Shown: positions 7,391 to 18,806, numbered from the stretch's first letter. The stretch: DNA of 64,000 nucleotides from PALSA-505 sp036267135 (GCA_036267135.1 DATAWQ010000014.1:26282-90281); one strand, 5' to 3'. Numbers and translations are program-made. Notes: a model not told the origin generated them from the sequence alone.

Positions 7391-8722
7391 TCACTCCGAT
7401 TCCTTGAGCGTGATCTCTACGCCGCCGGCCAGGTTGGCGGTGACGTTGTAGAGAACCGAGCCCACCGTGCACAGCGCTGTGATCAGTACGACGTTGATCG
7501 CGCCGAGCAGACCGGTGTAGCCGAGCACGCGCGAGGCGGACAGGTAGGTCATGAGGTTGAAGCCGGAGGAGCCCTGGCTGGACGTGATGTTCGACACGCT
7601 GTGCTGCAGCGCGCTGAACACGCCGAGACCGGACAGGGCGGCGTACAGCACGGCCACCGCGACGAACAGGACGATGAAGGCCACCAGCGAGATGACGAAG
7701 CTGAACTTCATCACCGACCAGGGCTCGATCCGTCCCACCGTGAGCTGGGCCTGGCGGCCCTGCCGCTCGTCGCGTTTGCGTGAGCCGAACCTGCGTGGGC
7801 GGACGGTCCGCAGCGATGCGGTCATCCGGGACCTGGGCGGCTCGACCGGTGGGTACCCCGAGGGGAAGGGCGGAGGCTGGTCTAGCGGCCGCGCCCCATT
7901 CTCCCGGCCCATCTGGTAAGCCTGGTCGCCGTACATGGTGCCCACGGCGGGCCCGCCGCCGTGCGCGCCGCTTTCCGGGGTGGCGCCGTAACCAGAGTCC
8001 TGGGAACCACCGAAACCGGGGTCAGGCGAACCGCCGAAGCCCGCGTCCTGGGAACCGCCGAAGCCGGCCTCGGGCGAACTGGTGTAGCCACCCTCGTAGT
8101 CGCCGCGGAACTCGCCGGTGACCGGGCCCACGTACTCGCTCTGCTGCCCGTCGGAGTAGCCCTGGGCGGGTTCGCCGGCGCCGCCGAAGGCGGGCGGGCT
8201 CTGACCGCCGAATATGTCGCCAGTCTGGGGATAGCTGACGTGCCCCCCGCCGGAGGCACCGCCGAACCCGGGCGCGTCCACGAACGGTGCGTGCTCGATC
8301 GCCGCACCGCCGAAACCGGCGGCGTCGCCACCGAAACCTGGTGGCTCGGCGGCCGCCCCGTTAAAACCGGGCGCGGAGCCGTCACCGAAGTCAGGCGCCT
8401 CGGCCGGGACATCCCCGTTCGATCCGTGCGTGGCGTGGCCCCCCTGGCCACCGCCCACCGGCGGGTCGGAGAATCCGGGAGCGTCGCTGTCGTCCGGCCC
8501 CGCGGCGTACACCGGGCCGCCGTCGTGCTGCTCGTCGTCGGATGTGTCCAGGTCAGGCGGGTCAGCACCAGTGCTGACCGCCCCCGCCCCAGACAACCAG
8601 GACGGCGGGTCACTACGGTGGTCCACGTCACCCTCCTCCGGTGGACTTGCTAGGTCGAGGTTATCCGCAGGAAACGGTGCAAAGCGCGGCCACGTGTCGC
8701 TGCCGCCTTCCCTCGCACTCAT
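7391..8722 (-). CDS. DUF3566 membrane protein
   Basis: A 443-residue protein. Residues 1 to about 300 are low-complexity, with repeated GFGG, PGFGG and GFGGSQD units and many Asp/Gly/Ser/Pro. The C-terminal ~140 residues form the DUF3566 domain: a basic RTVRPRRFGSRKRD lead-in, then two transmembrane segments (FSFVISLVAFIVLFVAVAVL and LLGAINVVLITALCTVGSVL) around an extracytoplasmic loop. The homologue after gyrA in Mycobacterium tuberculosis is Rv0007. Its ATG shares a base with the gyrA TAA (TAATG), indicating translational coupling. Function is not established; placement suggests an envelope or division-linked role. Confidence 0.9.
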   Translation of the reverse strand: MSAREGGSDTWPRFAPFPADNLDLASPPEEGDVDHRSDPPSWLSGAGAVSTGADPPDLDTSDDEQHDGGPVYAAGPDDSDAPGFSDPPVGGGQGGHATHGSNGDVPAEAPDFGDGSAPGFNGAAAEPPGFGGDAAGFGGAAIEHAPFVDAPGFGGASGGGHVSYPQTGDIFGGQSPPAFGGAGEPAQGYSDGQQSEYVGPVTGEFRGDYEGGYTSSPEAGFGGSQDAGFGGSPDPGFGGSQDSGYGATPESGAHGGGPAVGTMYGDQAYQMGRENGARPLDQPPPFPSGYPPVEPPRSRMTASLRTVRPRRFGSRKRDERQGRQAQLTVGRIEPWSVMKFSFVISLVAFIVLFVAVAVLYAALSGLGVFSALQHSVSNITSSQGSSGFNLMTYLSASRVLGYTGLLGAINVVLITALCTVGSVLYNVTANLAGGVEITLKESE

Positions 8723-11328
8723 TAGACGTCCCGCTCGACCATGTCGTTGCCCTGCTCCGGAGCCTCACCGGCCGCCCCTTCGGCGTCGGCCGTCCCCTCA
8801 GCACTTGCCGTGACCTCGGCGTCCGCCGGGGCCTCATCGTCGGAGTCATCGGAGTCGTCCAGGGACTCGGCGTTACGCGCGATCGCAACCACGCTGTCGC
8901 CTGGCCCCAGGTTCATCAGCCGGACCCCCATCGTCTGCCTGCCGGACTGCTTGACCTCGCCGGCCCGTGTCCTGATCACCCCGCCGCCGGACGTGATGGC
9001 GAACACCTCGTCCTCCGGCCTGGTCATCAGCGCGCCGACCAGCTCGCCCCGCGAGTCGACGATCCTCGCGGTGACCACACCCCTACCCCCACGATTCTGT
9101 AGCGGATATTGTTCCGCCGGGGTGCGCTTGGCGAAACCTCCCTGCGTAGCGACGAGAACATCTTCCCCATCTCGCACTACGTGCATGTCCAGTAGCTCAT
9201 CGCCATCGGCGAAGCGCATCCCGATCACGCCCGACGTGACCCGGCCCATCGGCCGCAGCGAGTCGTCGTCGGCATGGAACCTGATCGCCTGGGCGTGCTT
9301 GCTCAGCAGCAGCAGGTCCTCGTCGGCCGAGACCAGCCTGGCCGCGATCACCTCGTCGTCCTCGCGCAGGTTGATCGCGATGATGCCGCCGGAGCGGGGC
9401 GAGTCGAAGTCGGACAGCTTGGACTTCTTCACCAGCCCGCTCTTGGTGGCCAGCACCAGGTACGGCGCGACGGTGTAGTCGCGCAGCGCCTGCACCTCGG
9501 CGATCTCCTCGTCCGGCTGGAAGGCCAGCAGGTTGGCCACGTGCTGGCCGCGGGCGTCCCGGCCGGCGTCCGGCAGTTCGTATCCCTTGGCCCGGTAGAC
9601 CCGGCCCTTGTTGGTGAAGAACAGCAGCCAGTGGTGCGTCGTGGTGACGAAGAAGTGCTCGATGATGTCGTCGGTGCGCAACTGCGCCCCGCGCACGCCC
9701 TTGCCGCCGCGCCGCTGCGCGCGGTACAGGTCGGTCTTGGTCCGCTTCGCGTAGCCGCCCCGGCTGATGGTGACGACCACGTCCTCTTCGGCGATCAGGT
9801 CCTCATCGGACATGTCGCCGTCGTAGGCGATGATCTCCGTCCGCCGGTCGTCGCCGTACTTGGCCACGATCTCGGCGAGTTCGTCCTTGACGATCTGCCG
9901 CTGACGCTCCGGCCTGGCCAGGATGTCCTCGTACTCGGCGATCTTCGCCATCAGTTCGTTGTGCTCGTCGGTGAGCTGCTGGCGTTCCAGCGCGGCGAGC
10001 TTGCGCAGTTGCATGTCGAGGATGGCGCGGGCCTGGATCTCGTCGATCTCCAGCAGGTCCATCAGGCCCTGCTGGGCCTCGGCGGCCGACGCGCTGCCCC
10101 TGATCAGCGCGATGACCTCGTCGATCGCGTCGATGGCCTTGAGCAAAGCGACCAGGATGTGCGCCCGTTCCTGCGCCTTGCCGAGCAGGTAGCGGGTGCG
10201 CCGGACGATGACCTCGATCTGGTGCTCGACCCAGTACCTGATCATCTGATCCAGGCGCAGCGTGCGCGGCACCTCGTCGACCAGGGCGAGCATGTTCGCG
10301 CCGAACGTGTCCTGGAGCTGGGTGTGCTTGTACAGGTTGTTCAGCACAACCTTGGCCACCGCGTCCCGCTTGAGCACGATGACCAGCCGCTGCCCGGCCC
10401 GGTTGCTGGACTCGTCCCGCACGTCGGCGATGCCGCCGACCCGGCCGTCCTTCACCAGTTCGGCGATCTTCAGCGCCAGGTTGTCCGGGTTGACCTGGTA
10501 AGGCAGTTCGGTGGCGACCAGGCAGGTGCGGCCCTTGATGTCCTCCTCGACCTCGACCACCGCGCGCATGGTGATCGAGCCGCGGCCGGTCCGGTACGCC
10601 TCCTTGATGCCGCGGCGGCCGACGATCTGCGCGGAGGTGGGGAAGTCGGGACCGTGGATCCGCTCCATCAGCGCGTCGAGCAGTTCCTCGTCGGTGGCGT
10701 CGAAGTTCTCCAGGTACCAGCGGGCGCCGGCGCCGACCTCGCGCAGGTTGTGCGGCGGGATCTTGGTCGCCATCCCGACCGCGATCCCCTCCGAGCCGTT
10801 GACCAGCAGGTTCGGGAACCGGCTCGGCAAGACCACGGGCTCCTGCGACTTGCCGTCGTAGTTGTCACGGAAGTCGACGACCGCCTTGGTGTCGATGTCC
10901 CGCAGCATCTCCATGGCCAGCGGCGCGAGCTTGCACTCGGTGTACCGCATGGCGGCCGGCGGGTCGTTGCCCGGTGAACCGAAGTTGCCCTGGCTGTCGA
11001 TCAGCGGGTAGCGCATCGACCACGGCTGGGCCATCCGGACCAGCGCGTCGTAGATCGCGCTGTCGCCGTGCGGGTGGTACTGGCCCATCACCTCGCCGAC
11101 CACGCGCGCGCACTTGAAGAACGAACGGTCCGGCCGGAAGCCGCCGTCGTACATCGCGTACAGGATCCGGACGTGCACCGGCTTGAGGCCGTCCCGCACG
11201 TCGGGCAGCGCACGCCCGACGATCACCGACATCGCGTAGTCGATATAGCTGCGCGCCATCTCGACCTGAATGTCGACGGGTTCGATGCGGTCACCGCCGG
11301 TCGGCGCGCCCGTGTCCAGCTCAGTCAC
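8722..11328 (-). CDS. gyrA: DNA gyrase subunit A
   Basis: An 868-residue type IIA topoisomerase breakage-reunion subunit, working with GyrB to introduce negative supercoils. The catalytic tyrosine is Tyr129 in AAMRYTECKL. The quinolone-resistance region reads HPHGDSAIYDALVRMAQ, with Ser90 and Asp94, the residues expected of a quinolone-susceptible enzyme. The C-terminal beta-pinwheel blades and a GyrA-box (QRRGGKGV) are present; the last ~50 residues are an acidic Asp/Ser/Glu/Ala tail. It starts 35 bases after gyrB and is coupled to the DUF3566 gene downstream. Confidence 0.98.
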   Translation of the reverse strand: MTELDTGAPTGGDRIEPVDIQVEMARSYIDYAMSVIVGRALPDVRDGLKPVHVRILYAMYDGGFRPDRSFFKCARVVGEVMGQYHPHGDSAIYDALVRMAQPWSMRYPLIDSQGNFGSPGNDPPAAMRYTECKLAPLAMEMLRDIDTKAVVDFRDNYDGKSQEPVVLPSRFPNLLVNGSEGIAVGMATKIPPHNLREVGAGARWYLENFDATDEELLDALMERIHGPDFPTSAQIVGRRGIKEAYRTGRGSITMRAVVEVEEDIKGRTCLVATELPYQVNPDNLALKIAELVKDGRVGGIADVRDESSNRAGQRLVIVLKRDAVAKVVLNNLYKHTQLQDTFGANMLALVDEVPRTLRLDQMIRYWVEHQIEVIVRRTRYLLGKAQERAHILVALLKAIDAIDEVIALIRGSASAAEAQQGLMDLLEIDEIQARAILDMQLRKLAALERQQLTDEHNELMAKIAEYEDILARPERQRQIVKDELAEIVAKYGDDRRTEIIAYDGDMSDEDLIAEEDVVVTISRGGYAKRTKTDLYRAQRRGGKGVRGAQLRTDDIIEHFFVTTTHHWLLFFTNKGRVYRAKGYELPDAGRDARGQHVANLLAFQPDEEIAEVQALRDYTVAPYLVLATKSGLVKKSKLSDFDSPRSGGIIAINLREDDEVIAARLVSADEDLLLLSKHAQAIRFHADDDSLRPMGRVTSGVIGMRFADGDELLDMHVVRDGEDVLVATQGGFAKRTPAEQYPLQNRGGRGVVTARIVDSRGELVGALMTRPEDEVFAITSGGGVIRTRAGEVKQSGRQTMGVRLMNLGPGDSVVAIARNAESLDDSDDSDDEAPADAEVTASAEGTADAEGAAGEAPEQGNDMVERDV

Positions 11329-11363
11329 TTCGGAGGCCTTTCGCTAACTTTGGTGAGCGGCGC

Positions 11364-13295
<1,932 letters not shown>

Positions 13296-13399
13296 GGTTT
13301 CGCAATCCCTCCCGCCGGGTACAGCGCGCATCGAAGCACACGTCAGCTACCCGGTGCGCTTTCCTATTTTACCTGCGGGTACGTACAGCCTGGGCGCGT

Positions 13400-13966
13400 T
13401 CAGCCGTAGGTGTCGCGCGGCCCGCGGCCGCCCTTCGCCCGCCACTGGCCCGGCTGGCGCGGCGGCCCGGCCGGCCCGCGCACTTTGACCCGTTTTACGG
13501 TGCCTTCGCCCAGCTCCGCGTTCAGCCGCTTCACCAGCGTGCCGGCCAGCAGCCTGAGCTGGGTGGCCCAGGCGGTCGAGTCGGCCTGCACGATCAGCTC
13601 CCCGTCGGTCAGCCCCTCCGGCGTGGCGTGCGCGGCCAATTCGGGCCCGACGATCTCGGCCCAGCGCCCGAACGCCGACCCGACCGCGGCCTGCTGCTGC
13701 CAGCCGCGCTCGGCCAGCAGCTTGCGGATGGCCGCGCCGAGTGGCTGGGGGTCGTCTGCCCCGCGGGACGCCGGATGGCCTGATCCGCGGGCCTCGCGCA
13801 GCCGTTCATTAGACCTATTGGGCAATGAACGGCTGCGCGAGGCCGGGCTCTCCCCTCGTTCCCTAGCGTCGTCGATGGCGTCAGCCAGGGCCTCTCGCGC
13901 GCTGCGCAGCCGGCGTTGGGGGTCTGTGCTTTCCTGGCCGGAACCACGCCCTACGGCATCAGGCAC
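13400..13966 (-). CDS. dciA: DciA-like (DUF721) replicative helicase loader
   Basis: A 188-residue protein with a C-terminal DUF721/DciA domain (LGAAIRKLLAERGWQQQAAV ... FGRWAEIVGPELAAHATPEG, GELIVQADSTAWATQLRLLA). In bacteria without DnaC or DnaI, DciA helps load the DnaB helicase. GTG 13966 overlaps the recF stop by eight bases. The N-terminal ~60 residues are a charged linker in which codons for ASRSRSLPNRSNERLREA are supplied by a 20-21 bp-arm palindrome (13790-13844), half of which recurs at 53574-53602. The palindrome keeps the frame, so the gene is probably functional. The intein-bearing dnaB in this window is its presumed partner. Confidence 0.9.
   Translation of the reverse strand: MPDAVGRGSGQESTDPQRRLRSAREALADAIDDARERGESPASRSRSLPNRSNERLREARGSGHPASRGADDPQPLGAAIRKLLAERGWQQQAAVGSAFGRWAEIVGPELAAHATPEGLTDGELIVQADSTAWATQLRLLAGTLVKRLNAELGEGTVKRVKVRGPAGPPRQPGQWRAKGGRGPRDTYG
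13787..13844. repeat. Palindromic repeat element inside dciA
   Basis: Two perfectly complementary 20-base arms (13791-13810 and 13824-13843, extendable by one base pair) flank a 13-base spacer. The left arm plus flank, 13787-13815, is identical over 29 bases to 53574-53602, in front of rpsF. It lies within the low-constraint linker part of dciA and is in frame. Confidence 0.85.
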
Positions 13967-15134
13967 GGGTGATCACCCCGCCGGCCACGTCGAAGCGGGT
14001 GGTGCGCAGCGCCGTGGGCAGGTCGGCGAGCACGGCGGTGGTGACCAGCACCTGCTCCGCGGTCGCGGCCAGCGTGGCCAGCCGCTCGCGGCGGTCGGCG
14101 TCGAGTTCGGCGAACACATCGTCCAGCATAAGCACCGGGTCGCCGCCGCCCGGGCCGTCGTCCGACCGCAGCAGCTCGTAGCCGGCCAGCTTGAGCGCGA
14201 GGGCCAGCGACCAGGATTCCCCGTGGCTGGCGTAGCCGCGGGCCGGCAGCTCGCCGATGCGCAGCTCGAGCTCGTCGCGGTGCGGGCCGACCAGGCAGAC
14301 GCCGCGCTCGATCTCGGAGTTCCTGGACTCGGCCAGGGCCGCCCGCAGGCTCTCGGCGAGCTGCTCGGTGTTTGGCGCGGGCTCGGCCGGTTCGGTCTGC
14401 TCGCCCCTGGTCTGCTCGGCACCGAGCCGCTTGAGGTGCGCGGCCCGGTAGGCGACCTCGACCGCGCACTCGTCGCCGGACACCGCGGCGTAGGCCTTGA
14501 CGATGAGCGGGCGCAGCGCGTTGGTCAGCTCCAGCCGACCGGCCAGCAGCTCGGCGCCGGCCTTGATGAGCTGCTCGTCCCAGGCGTCCAGCGCGCCGAG
14601 CATGGGCTGGTTACCCGGCGGACGCGCGCGGGCCGACTTCAGCAGCGCGGTGCGCTGGCGTACCACCCGGTCGTAGTCGGACCTGACCCCGGCGTACCGC
14701 GGCGCCGACTGGACCAGCAGGTCGTCGAGGTAGCGCCGGCGCTCGCCGGGATCGCCCTTGACCAGGGCGAGATCCTCGGGGGCGAACAGCACGCAGCGCA
14801 GCGCGCCCAGGATCTGGCGCGGCCGCTGCACCGGCGCGCCCTTGAGCCTGGCCCGGTTGGCCCGGGCCGGGTTTATCTCGATCTCGACCAGCAGGCTGCG
14901 CTCGGCCGAGGTAACCCCGGCCCGCACGATGGCCCGCTCGGCCCCGCTGCGCACCAGCGGCGCGTCGGTGGCCACCCGGTGGCTGGCCAGCGTGGCGACG
15001 TAGCCGACGGCCTCGACCAGGTTCGTCTTGCCCTGGCCGTTGGCGCCGGTGAACGCGGTCACGCCCGGCTCCAGGTGCAGGTCCGCCGAGGCGTAGCACC
15101 GGAAGTCGGTCAGCGCGAGCCAGTTGAGGTGCAC
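13959..15134 (-). CDS. recF: DNA replication and repair protein RecF
   Basis: A 391-residue SMC-like ATPase that helps load RecA at single-strand gaps. Walker A is GANGQGKTN (about residues 34-42), preceded by the typical N-terminus HLNWLALTDFRCYASADLHL. Walker B is PVLMLDDVFAELDADRRERL and the C-terminus is beta-rich. It starts with GTG 15134, 39 bases after dnaN, and overlaps dciA. The spacer around residues 230-245 is Glu/Gln/Thr-rich (EQTRGEQTEPAEPAPNTEQL), somewhat longer than usual. Confidence 0.97.
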   Translation of the reverse strand: MHLNWLALTDFRCYASADLHLEPGVTAFTGANGQGKTNLVEAVGYVATLASHRVATDAPLVRSGAERAIVRAGVTSAERSLLVEIEINPARANRARLKGAPVQRPRQILGALRCVLFAPEDLALVKGDPGERRRYLDDLLVQSAPRYAGVRSDYDRVVRQRTALLKSARARPPGNQPMLGALDAWDEQLIKAGAELLAGRLELTNALRPLIVKAYAAVSGDECAVEVAYRAAHLKRLGAEQTRGEQTEPAEPAPNTEQLAESLRAALAESRNSEIERGVCLVGPHRDELELRIGELPARGYASHGESWSLALALKLAGYELLRSDDGPGGGDPVLMLDDVFAELDADRRERLATLAATAEQVLVTTAVLADLPTALRTTRFDVAGGVITRA

Positions 15135-15173
15135 AAGCTTCAGGCTAGTTGCCGTCAGGCGTCTTTCCGCGCG

Positions 15174-16301
15174 CTAGCTGCCCAGGCGGATCGGCATGAG
15201 CAGGTAGCGGTAGTCGGGAGCGGCGTCGCCGTCCGGCTTGCCGGTGATCACGGCGGGCTTGGACGGCGCGGTGAACGCGATCCGGGCGATGTCGGAGTCG
15301 ATCGCGGACAGCCCGTCCAGCAGGTAGGTCGGGTTGAAGGCGATCTGGATGTCGTCGCCCTCGTAGCTGGCCTCCACCGTCTCCACGGCCTGCGCCTCGT
15401 CGCCGGTGCCGGCCTCCAGCAGGAGCTGGCCCGCGCTGAACGACAGCCGGACCGGGGTGTTGCGCTCGGCCACCAGCGCGACCCGCTTGACCGACTCGGC
15501 CAGCGCGCTCACCGGCAGCTCGGCCGTGGCGTTCACCTGGTCGGGCAGCAGGGCCTGGTAGCGCGGGAACTCACCGCCCAGCAGCCGGGTGGTGGTGCGC
15601 CGCCCGCCGCCGCCGAAACCGATCATCCCATCGCCGCTGTCGCCGGGCAGCGCCAGCGCGATCGACACCTCCGCGCCGGCGGTCAGCGCCCTGGCCGTGT
15701 CGGCCAGGGCCTTGCCGGGCACCAGCACGGCCGCGGTCAGGTCCGGCTGGGCCGGGTTCCAGCGCAGCTCACGCACTGCCAGCCGGTACCGGTCGGTGGC
15801 GATCAGCGTGAGCTTCTCGCCCTCGATCTCGGTCCGCACGCCGGTCAGCGCGGGCAGCGTGGTCTCGTCGCGGCCCGCGGCCGCGGCCACCTGGGCCACC
15901 GCGGCCGCGAACACGTCGCTCTCCACGGTTCCCACCGACGGCGGCATCTCGGGCAGCGCCGGATAGTCCTCCGACGGCAGGGCCAGCAGCGAGAACTGGG
16001 CGCTTCCGCAGGTCACAATCGTGCGCGAGCCGTCGGTGACCATCTCGACCAGACGCGGTGGCAAGCTCCGGGTGATCTCGGCGAGGAGACGGCCCGAGAC
16101 GAGCACATCACCCTCCTCCTCGACCGCCACCGGCAGCGAGGCCTGCGCCGACACGTCGTAGTCAAAGCTGGAGAGCGTGAGCTCCTCGTGCGCCTGCAGC
16201 CGCATGCCGGCCAGCACGGGCAGGGCCGGCCTGGCCGGCAGCGCCCGCGCTGTCCACGCCACGGCATCGGCCAGCACATCGCGCTCAACCTGGAATTTCA
16301 C
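15174..16301 (-). CDS. dnaN: DNA polymerase III beta subunit (sliding clamp)
   Basis: A 375-residue clamp protein of normal length with three repeated clamp domains. Recognisable segments are MKFQVERDVLADAVAWTARA, the domain 2 segment ETTLPALTGVRTEIEGEKLT, and the C-terminus PDYRYLLMPIRLGS, which matches the conserved clamp end MPxR. It is the first gene of the leftward operon after dnaA, separated from dnaA by a 680-base spacer that looks like the origin. Confidence 0.98.
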   Translation of the reverse strand: MKFQVERDVLADAVAWTARALPARPALPVLAGMRLQAHEELTLSSFDYDVSAQASLPVAVEEEGDVLVSGRLLAEITRSLPPRLVEMVTDGSRTIVTCGSAQFSLLALPSEDYPALPEMPPSVGTVESDVFAAAVAQVAAAAGRDETTLPALTGVRTEIEGEKLTLIATDRYRLAVRELRWNPAQPDLTAAVLVPGKALADTARALTAGAEVSIALALPGDSGDGMIGFGGGGRRTTTRLLGGEFPRYQALLPDQVNATAELPVSALAESVKRVALVAERNTPVRLSFSAGQLLLEAGTGDEAQAVETVEASYEGDDIQIAFNPTYLLDGLSAIDSDIARIAFTAPSKPAVITGKPDGDAAPDYRYLLMPIRLGS

Positions 16302-16866
16302 GGCGAGCCGCCTCCTGTCCGCTGCATGTCATGAGTAGTCGATGAATTCTTGATGTGTAGAGATGGTCGCGCTGGGTATGCCGGATGCCGATGAGGCCAA
16401 CGATGCCGAACCCGCCGCTGGAGAGCGCGATCGGCTGGTGCGTATGACGCGGAGCCCGTGATGCCGGTGGGCCGCTGAACCCATGATGCCGCACTCTCGC
16501 CGAACCGGCGTGCTTGGTGTGGCTGGGCCGTCACGCCTCGCACCCAACTGTTGGTTGTTAGTTTTCTGAAAAAGAAGAGAACGTAGTCGCAGTAGGCACG
16601 GTGGACGGTGGGGACAACTGCCGTCGTCCCAGGCCGGACGGGCTGTGGGCGTCCACAGGGGATGTGGGTAGCGACCGGGCCGGCGGTGGTGGGCTGTGAG
16701 CCGGAGAGCCAGATGCCGCGTTTGTTCTTCCGTTCTCCCCCGCCCTTGCCGGGTTGTCGACCGGTTGCCCCGAACTTTTCCCCAGAGTTGTCCACAGGCT
16801 GTGTGCTCAGATTGGACGCCGCGAAGCGATTTACCCGGGTTGGCAAGGGCGTCATCCGGCCGTTTC

Positions 16867-16903
16867 CCCGTGTTCACCCAGGTAAGTCCCGTGTTCACCC
16901 AGG
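16867..16903. repeat. Direct repeat pair (16 bp) in the origin region
   Basis: The 16-base CCCGTGTTCACCCAGG occurs at 16867-16882 and again at 16888-16903, two helical turns (21 bases) apart. It abuts the 15-bp triplet that follows and may be part of an iteron-like origin structure. Confidence 0.7.
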
Positions 16904-16948
16904 CAGTGCTGATTGAGCCAGTGCTGATTGAGCCAGTGCTGATTGATG
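16904..16948. repeat. Triple 15-bp tandem repeat in the origin region
   Basis: Three abutting copies of CAGTGCTGATTGAGC (16904-16918, 16919-16933, 16934-16948; the third ends in TG). They lie 34 bases beyond the dnaA stop codon in the dnaA-dnaN spacer. Confidence 0.85.
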
Positions 16949-16981
16949 CGGTGCTCGCCGAGCCCGTGTTCGCGGCCAGGC

Positions 16982-18673
16982 TCATCCGGATCGGGCCTGC
17001 TGCTTGATCCGGTTGGTCAGCTCGGTCACCTGGTTGTAGATCGACCGGCGTTCCGCCATCAGCGAACGGATCTTGCGGTCCGCGTACATGACGGTCGTAT
17101 GGTCGCGGCCGCCGAACTGCTGCCCGATTTTCGGCAGCGATAGGTCGGTGAGTTCCCGGCACAGATACATGGCGATCTGCCGCGCCGTGGCCAGCACACG
17201 GGACCGGGAAGTGCCGCAAAGGTCCTCAATGGACAGCCCGAAATAGGAGGCAGTCTGGCCCATAATGGTCGCTGCCGTGATCTGCGGGCCCGCCGACTCG
17301 GGGATGAGATCCTTCAGCACGATCTCGGCCAGGCCCAGGTCCACGGACTGCCGGTTCAGGCTGGCGAACGCGGTGACCCGGATCAGCGCACCCTCGAGTT
17401 CGCGGATGTTGGTGGAGATCCGGCTCGCGATGTACTCCAGCACCTCGTCCGGGGCGTTCAGTCCCTCTTGGTGTGCCTTCTTCCGCAAGATGGCGATGCG
17501 GGTTTCCAGTTCGGGCGGCTGGACATCGGTGAGCAGGCCCCACTCGAACCGGCTGCGCAGCCGGTCTTCCAGCGTCACCAAGCGCTTGGGCGCGCGGTCG
17601 CTGGAGATGACTATCTGCTTGCTGGCGTTGTGCAGCGTATTGAACGTGTGGAAGAACTCTTCCTGAGTTCCTTCCTTGTTTTCCAGGAACTGGATGTCGT
17701 CCACCAGCAGGACGTCGACGTCACGATAGCGGCGCCGGAATCCGTCCTGCTTACCGTCCCTGATCATGTTGATGAAATCGTTGGTGAACTCTTCCGAGCT
17801 CACGTACCGCACCTTGACGCCCTGGTAGAAGCTCTGCGCGTAATGGCCGATGGCGTGCAGCAGGTGCGTCTTTCCCAGGCCGGAGTCGCCGTAGACGAAC
17901 AGCGGGTTGTAGGCCTTGGCGGGCGCTTCGGCCACGGCCACCGCGGCGGCGTGGGCGAAGCGGTTGCTGGAGCCGATGACGAACGTCTCGAACGTGTACT
18001 TCGGGTTCAGCCGGGCCGCGCCGGGGCGCGGGTTCTGCTGGCCACCGCTTCCCCGCATCGCCGCCCCGGCAGGCGGGGGGGCGCCGCGGTCCGCGCCGTC
18101 CTGGCCGCGGACCGGCTGCGGCTGGCCCATCCGGGCGTCGCGTCCGGCCGGGCCGGAGAAGCCGTCGCTTCCGTCCCGCTCGGCGCGGTCGTTGCCGCCG
18201 GTGTGGCCGTGGCGGCCAGAGTGGCCCTCATGGTCACCGGGGTAGCCCCCGTGATCACCGGGAAGCCCGCTCTGGTTACCGAGGTGGGCAGAGCCGGGTC
18301 CTGGCCCCTGGTCCTGGCCGGGACCCATCCGCGGGCGGTGCGGGTCATCGGGCTGGTGCGCGTCGCGGCCCGCCTCGCCGGGCGGCACCGGCGCGCCGCC
18401 GGCGGCGGGGACGGCGGCGGCCGGGTCCACGGTCACGGCGAGCTGGATGGGACGGCCGAGTTCCCGCGACAGCGCGTGCGTGATCAGATTGCGCAGCCGC
18501 GTCTCGAGCTGTTCCTTGACGAACTCGTTCGGGGTCGCGATCAGTGCCGTGTTCTCGACGAGGCCGAGCGGCCTGGTGAGCTTGAGCCACGCCCGCTGGT
18601 GCGGCTCGATCTGCATGCCGTTCAGGTCGTCAAGCGAGCGGGCCCATACCTCGGCGAGGTCTGTTTCGCTCAT
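16982..18673 (-). CDS. dnaA: Chromosomal replication initiator DnaA
   Basis: A 563-residue initiator ATPase. Domain I (residues 1-80) carries the helicase/DiaA-binding fold. Residues about 84-222 form a long Gly/Asp/His/Pro-rich domain II linker with degenerate PGDHGG repeats, typical of actinobacteria. Domain III has Walker A GDSGLGKTH (262-270) and Walker B VLLVDDIQFL. Domain IV ends with the DnaA-box recognition signature GGRDHTTV (about 521-528). It is transcribed leftwards; its upstream region (18674-19175), shared with rpmH, carries several DnaA-box-like sites, suggesting autoregulation. Confidence 0.98.
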   Translation of the reverse strand: MSETDLAEVWARSLDDLNGMQIEPHQRAWLKLTRPLGLVENTALIATPNEFVKEQLETRLRNLITHALSRELGRPIQLAVTVDPAAAVPAAGGAPVPPGEAGRDAHQPDDPHRPRMGPGQDQGPGPGSAHLGNQSGLPGDHGGYPGDHEGHSGRHGHTGGNDRAERDGSDGFSGPAGRDARMGQPQPVRGQDGADRGAPPPAGAAMRGSGGQQNPRPGAARLNPKYTFETFVIGSSNRFAHAAAVAVAEAPAKAYNPLFVYGDSGLGKTHLLHAIGHYAQSFYQGVKVRYVSSEEFTNDFINMIRDGKQDGFRRRYRDVDVLLVDDIQFLENKEGTQEEFFHTFNTLHNASKQIVISSDRAPKRLVTLEDRLRSRFEWGLLTDVQPPELETRIAILRKKAHQEGLNAPDEVLEYIASRISTNIRELEGALIRVTAFASLNRQSVDLGLAEIVLKDLIPESAGPQITAATIMGQTASYFGLSIEDLCGTSRSRVLATARQIAMYLCRELTDLSLPKIGQQFGGRDHTTVMYADRKIRSLMAERRSIYNQVTELTNRIKQQARSG

Positions 18674-18806
18674 GCTGTGCTCCTCGCTGGCCTCCGGGGC
18701 CCTGCTCGCCTCCGGGGCACTGCTTGCCTCCGGGATGCTCCGTCGTGCCCCTTCGGCTCGATCATGAGTTTTTCCACCTCACGCCCCCACTGCCGTCCAG
18801 AGCTTT

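Larger units (their letters stand above)
16302..16981. other. Probable oriC: dnaA-dnaN intergenic region
   Basis: A 680-base gene-free stretch where actinobacterial origins normally lie. It contains one consensus DnaA box TTGTCCACA (16788-16796), a one-mismatch box on the other strand (TTGTCCCCA, 16609-16617) and weaker sites such as GCGTCCACA (16649-16657). An unusually A/T-rich patch lies near 16545-16585 (GTTAGTTTTCTGAAAAAG) and would suit duplex opening. Direct repeats lie nearer dnaA (16867-16948). The number of good boxes is low for an actinobacterial origin, so the assignment rests on position plus these elements. Confidence 0.6.
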
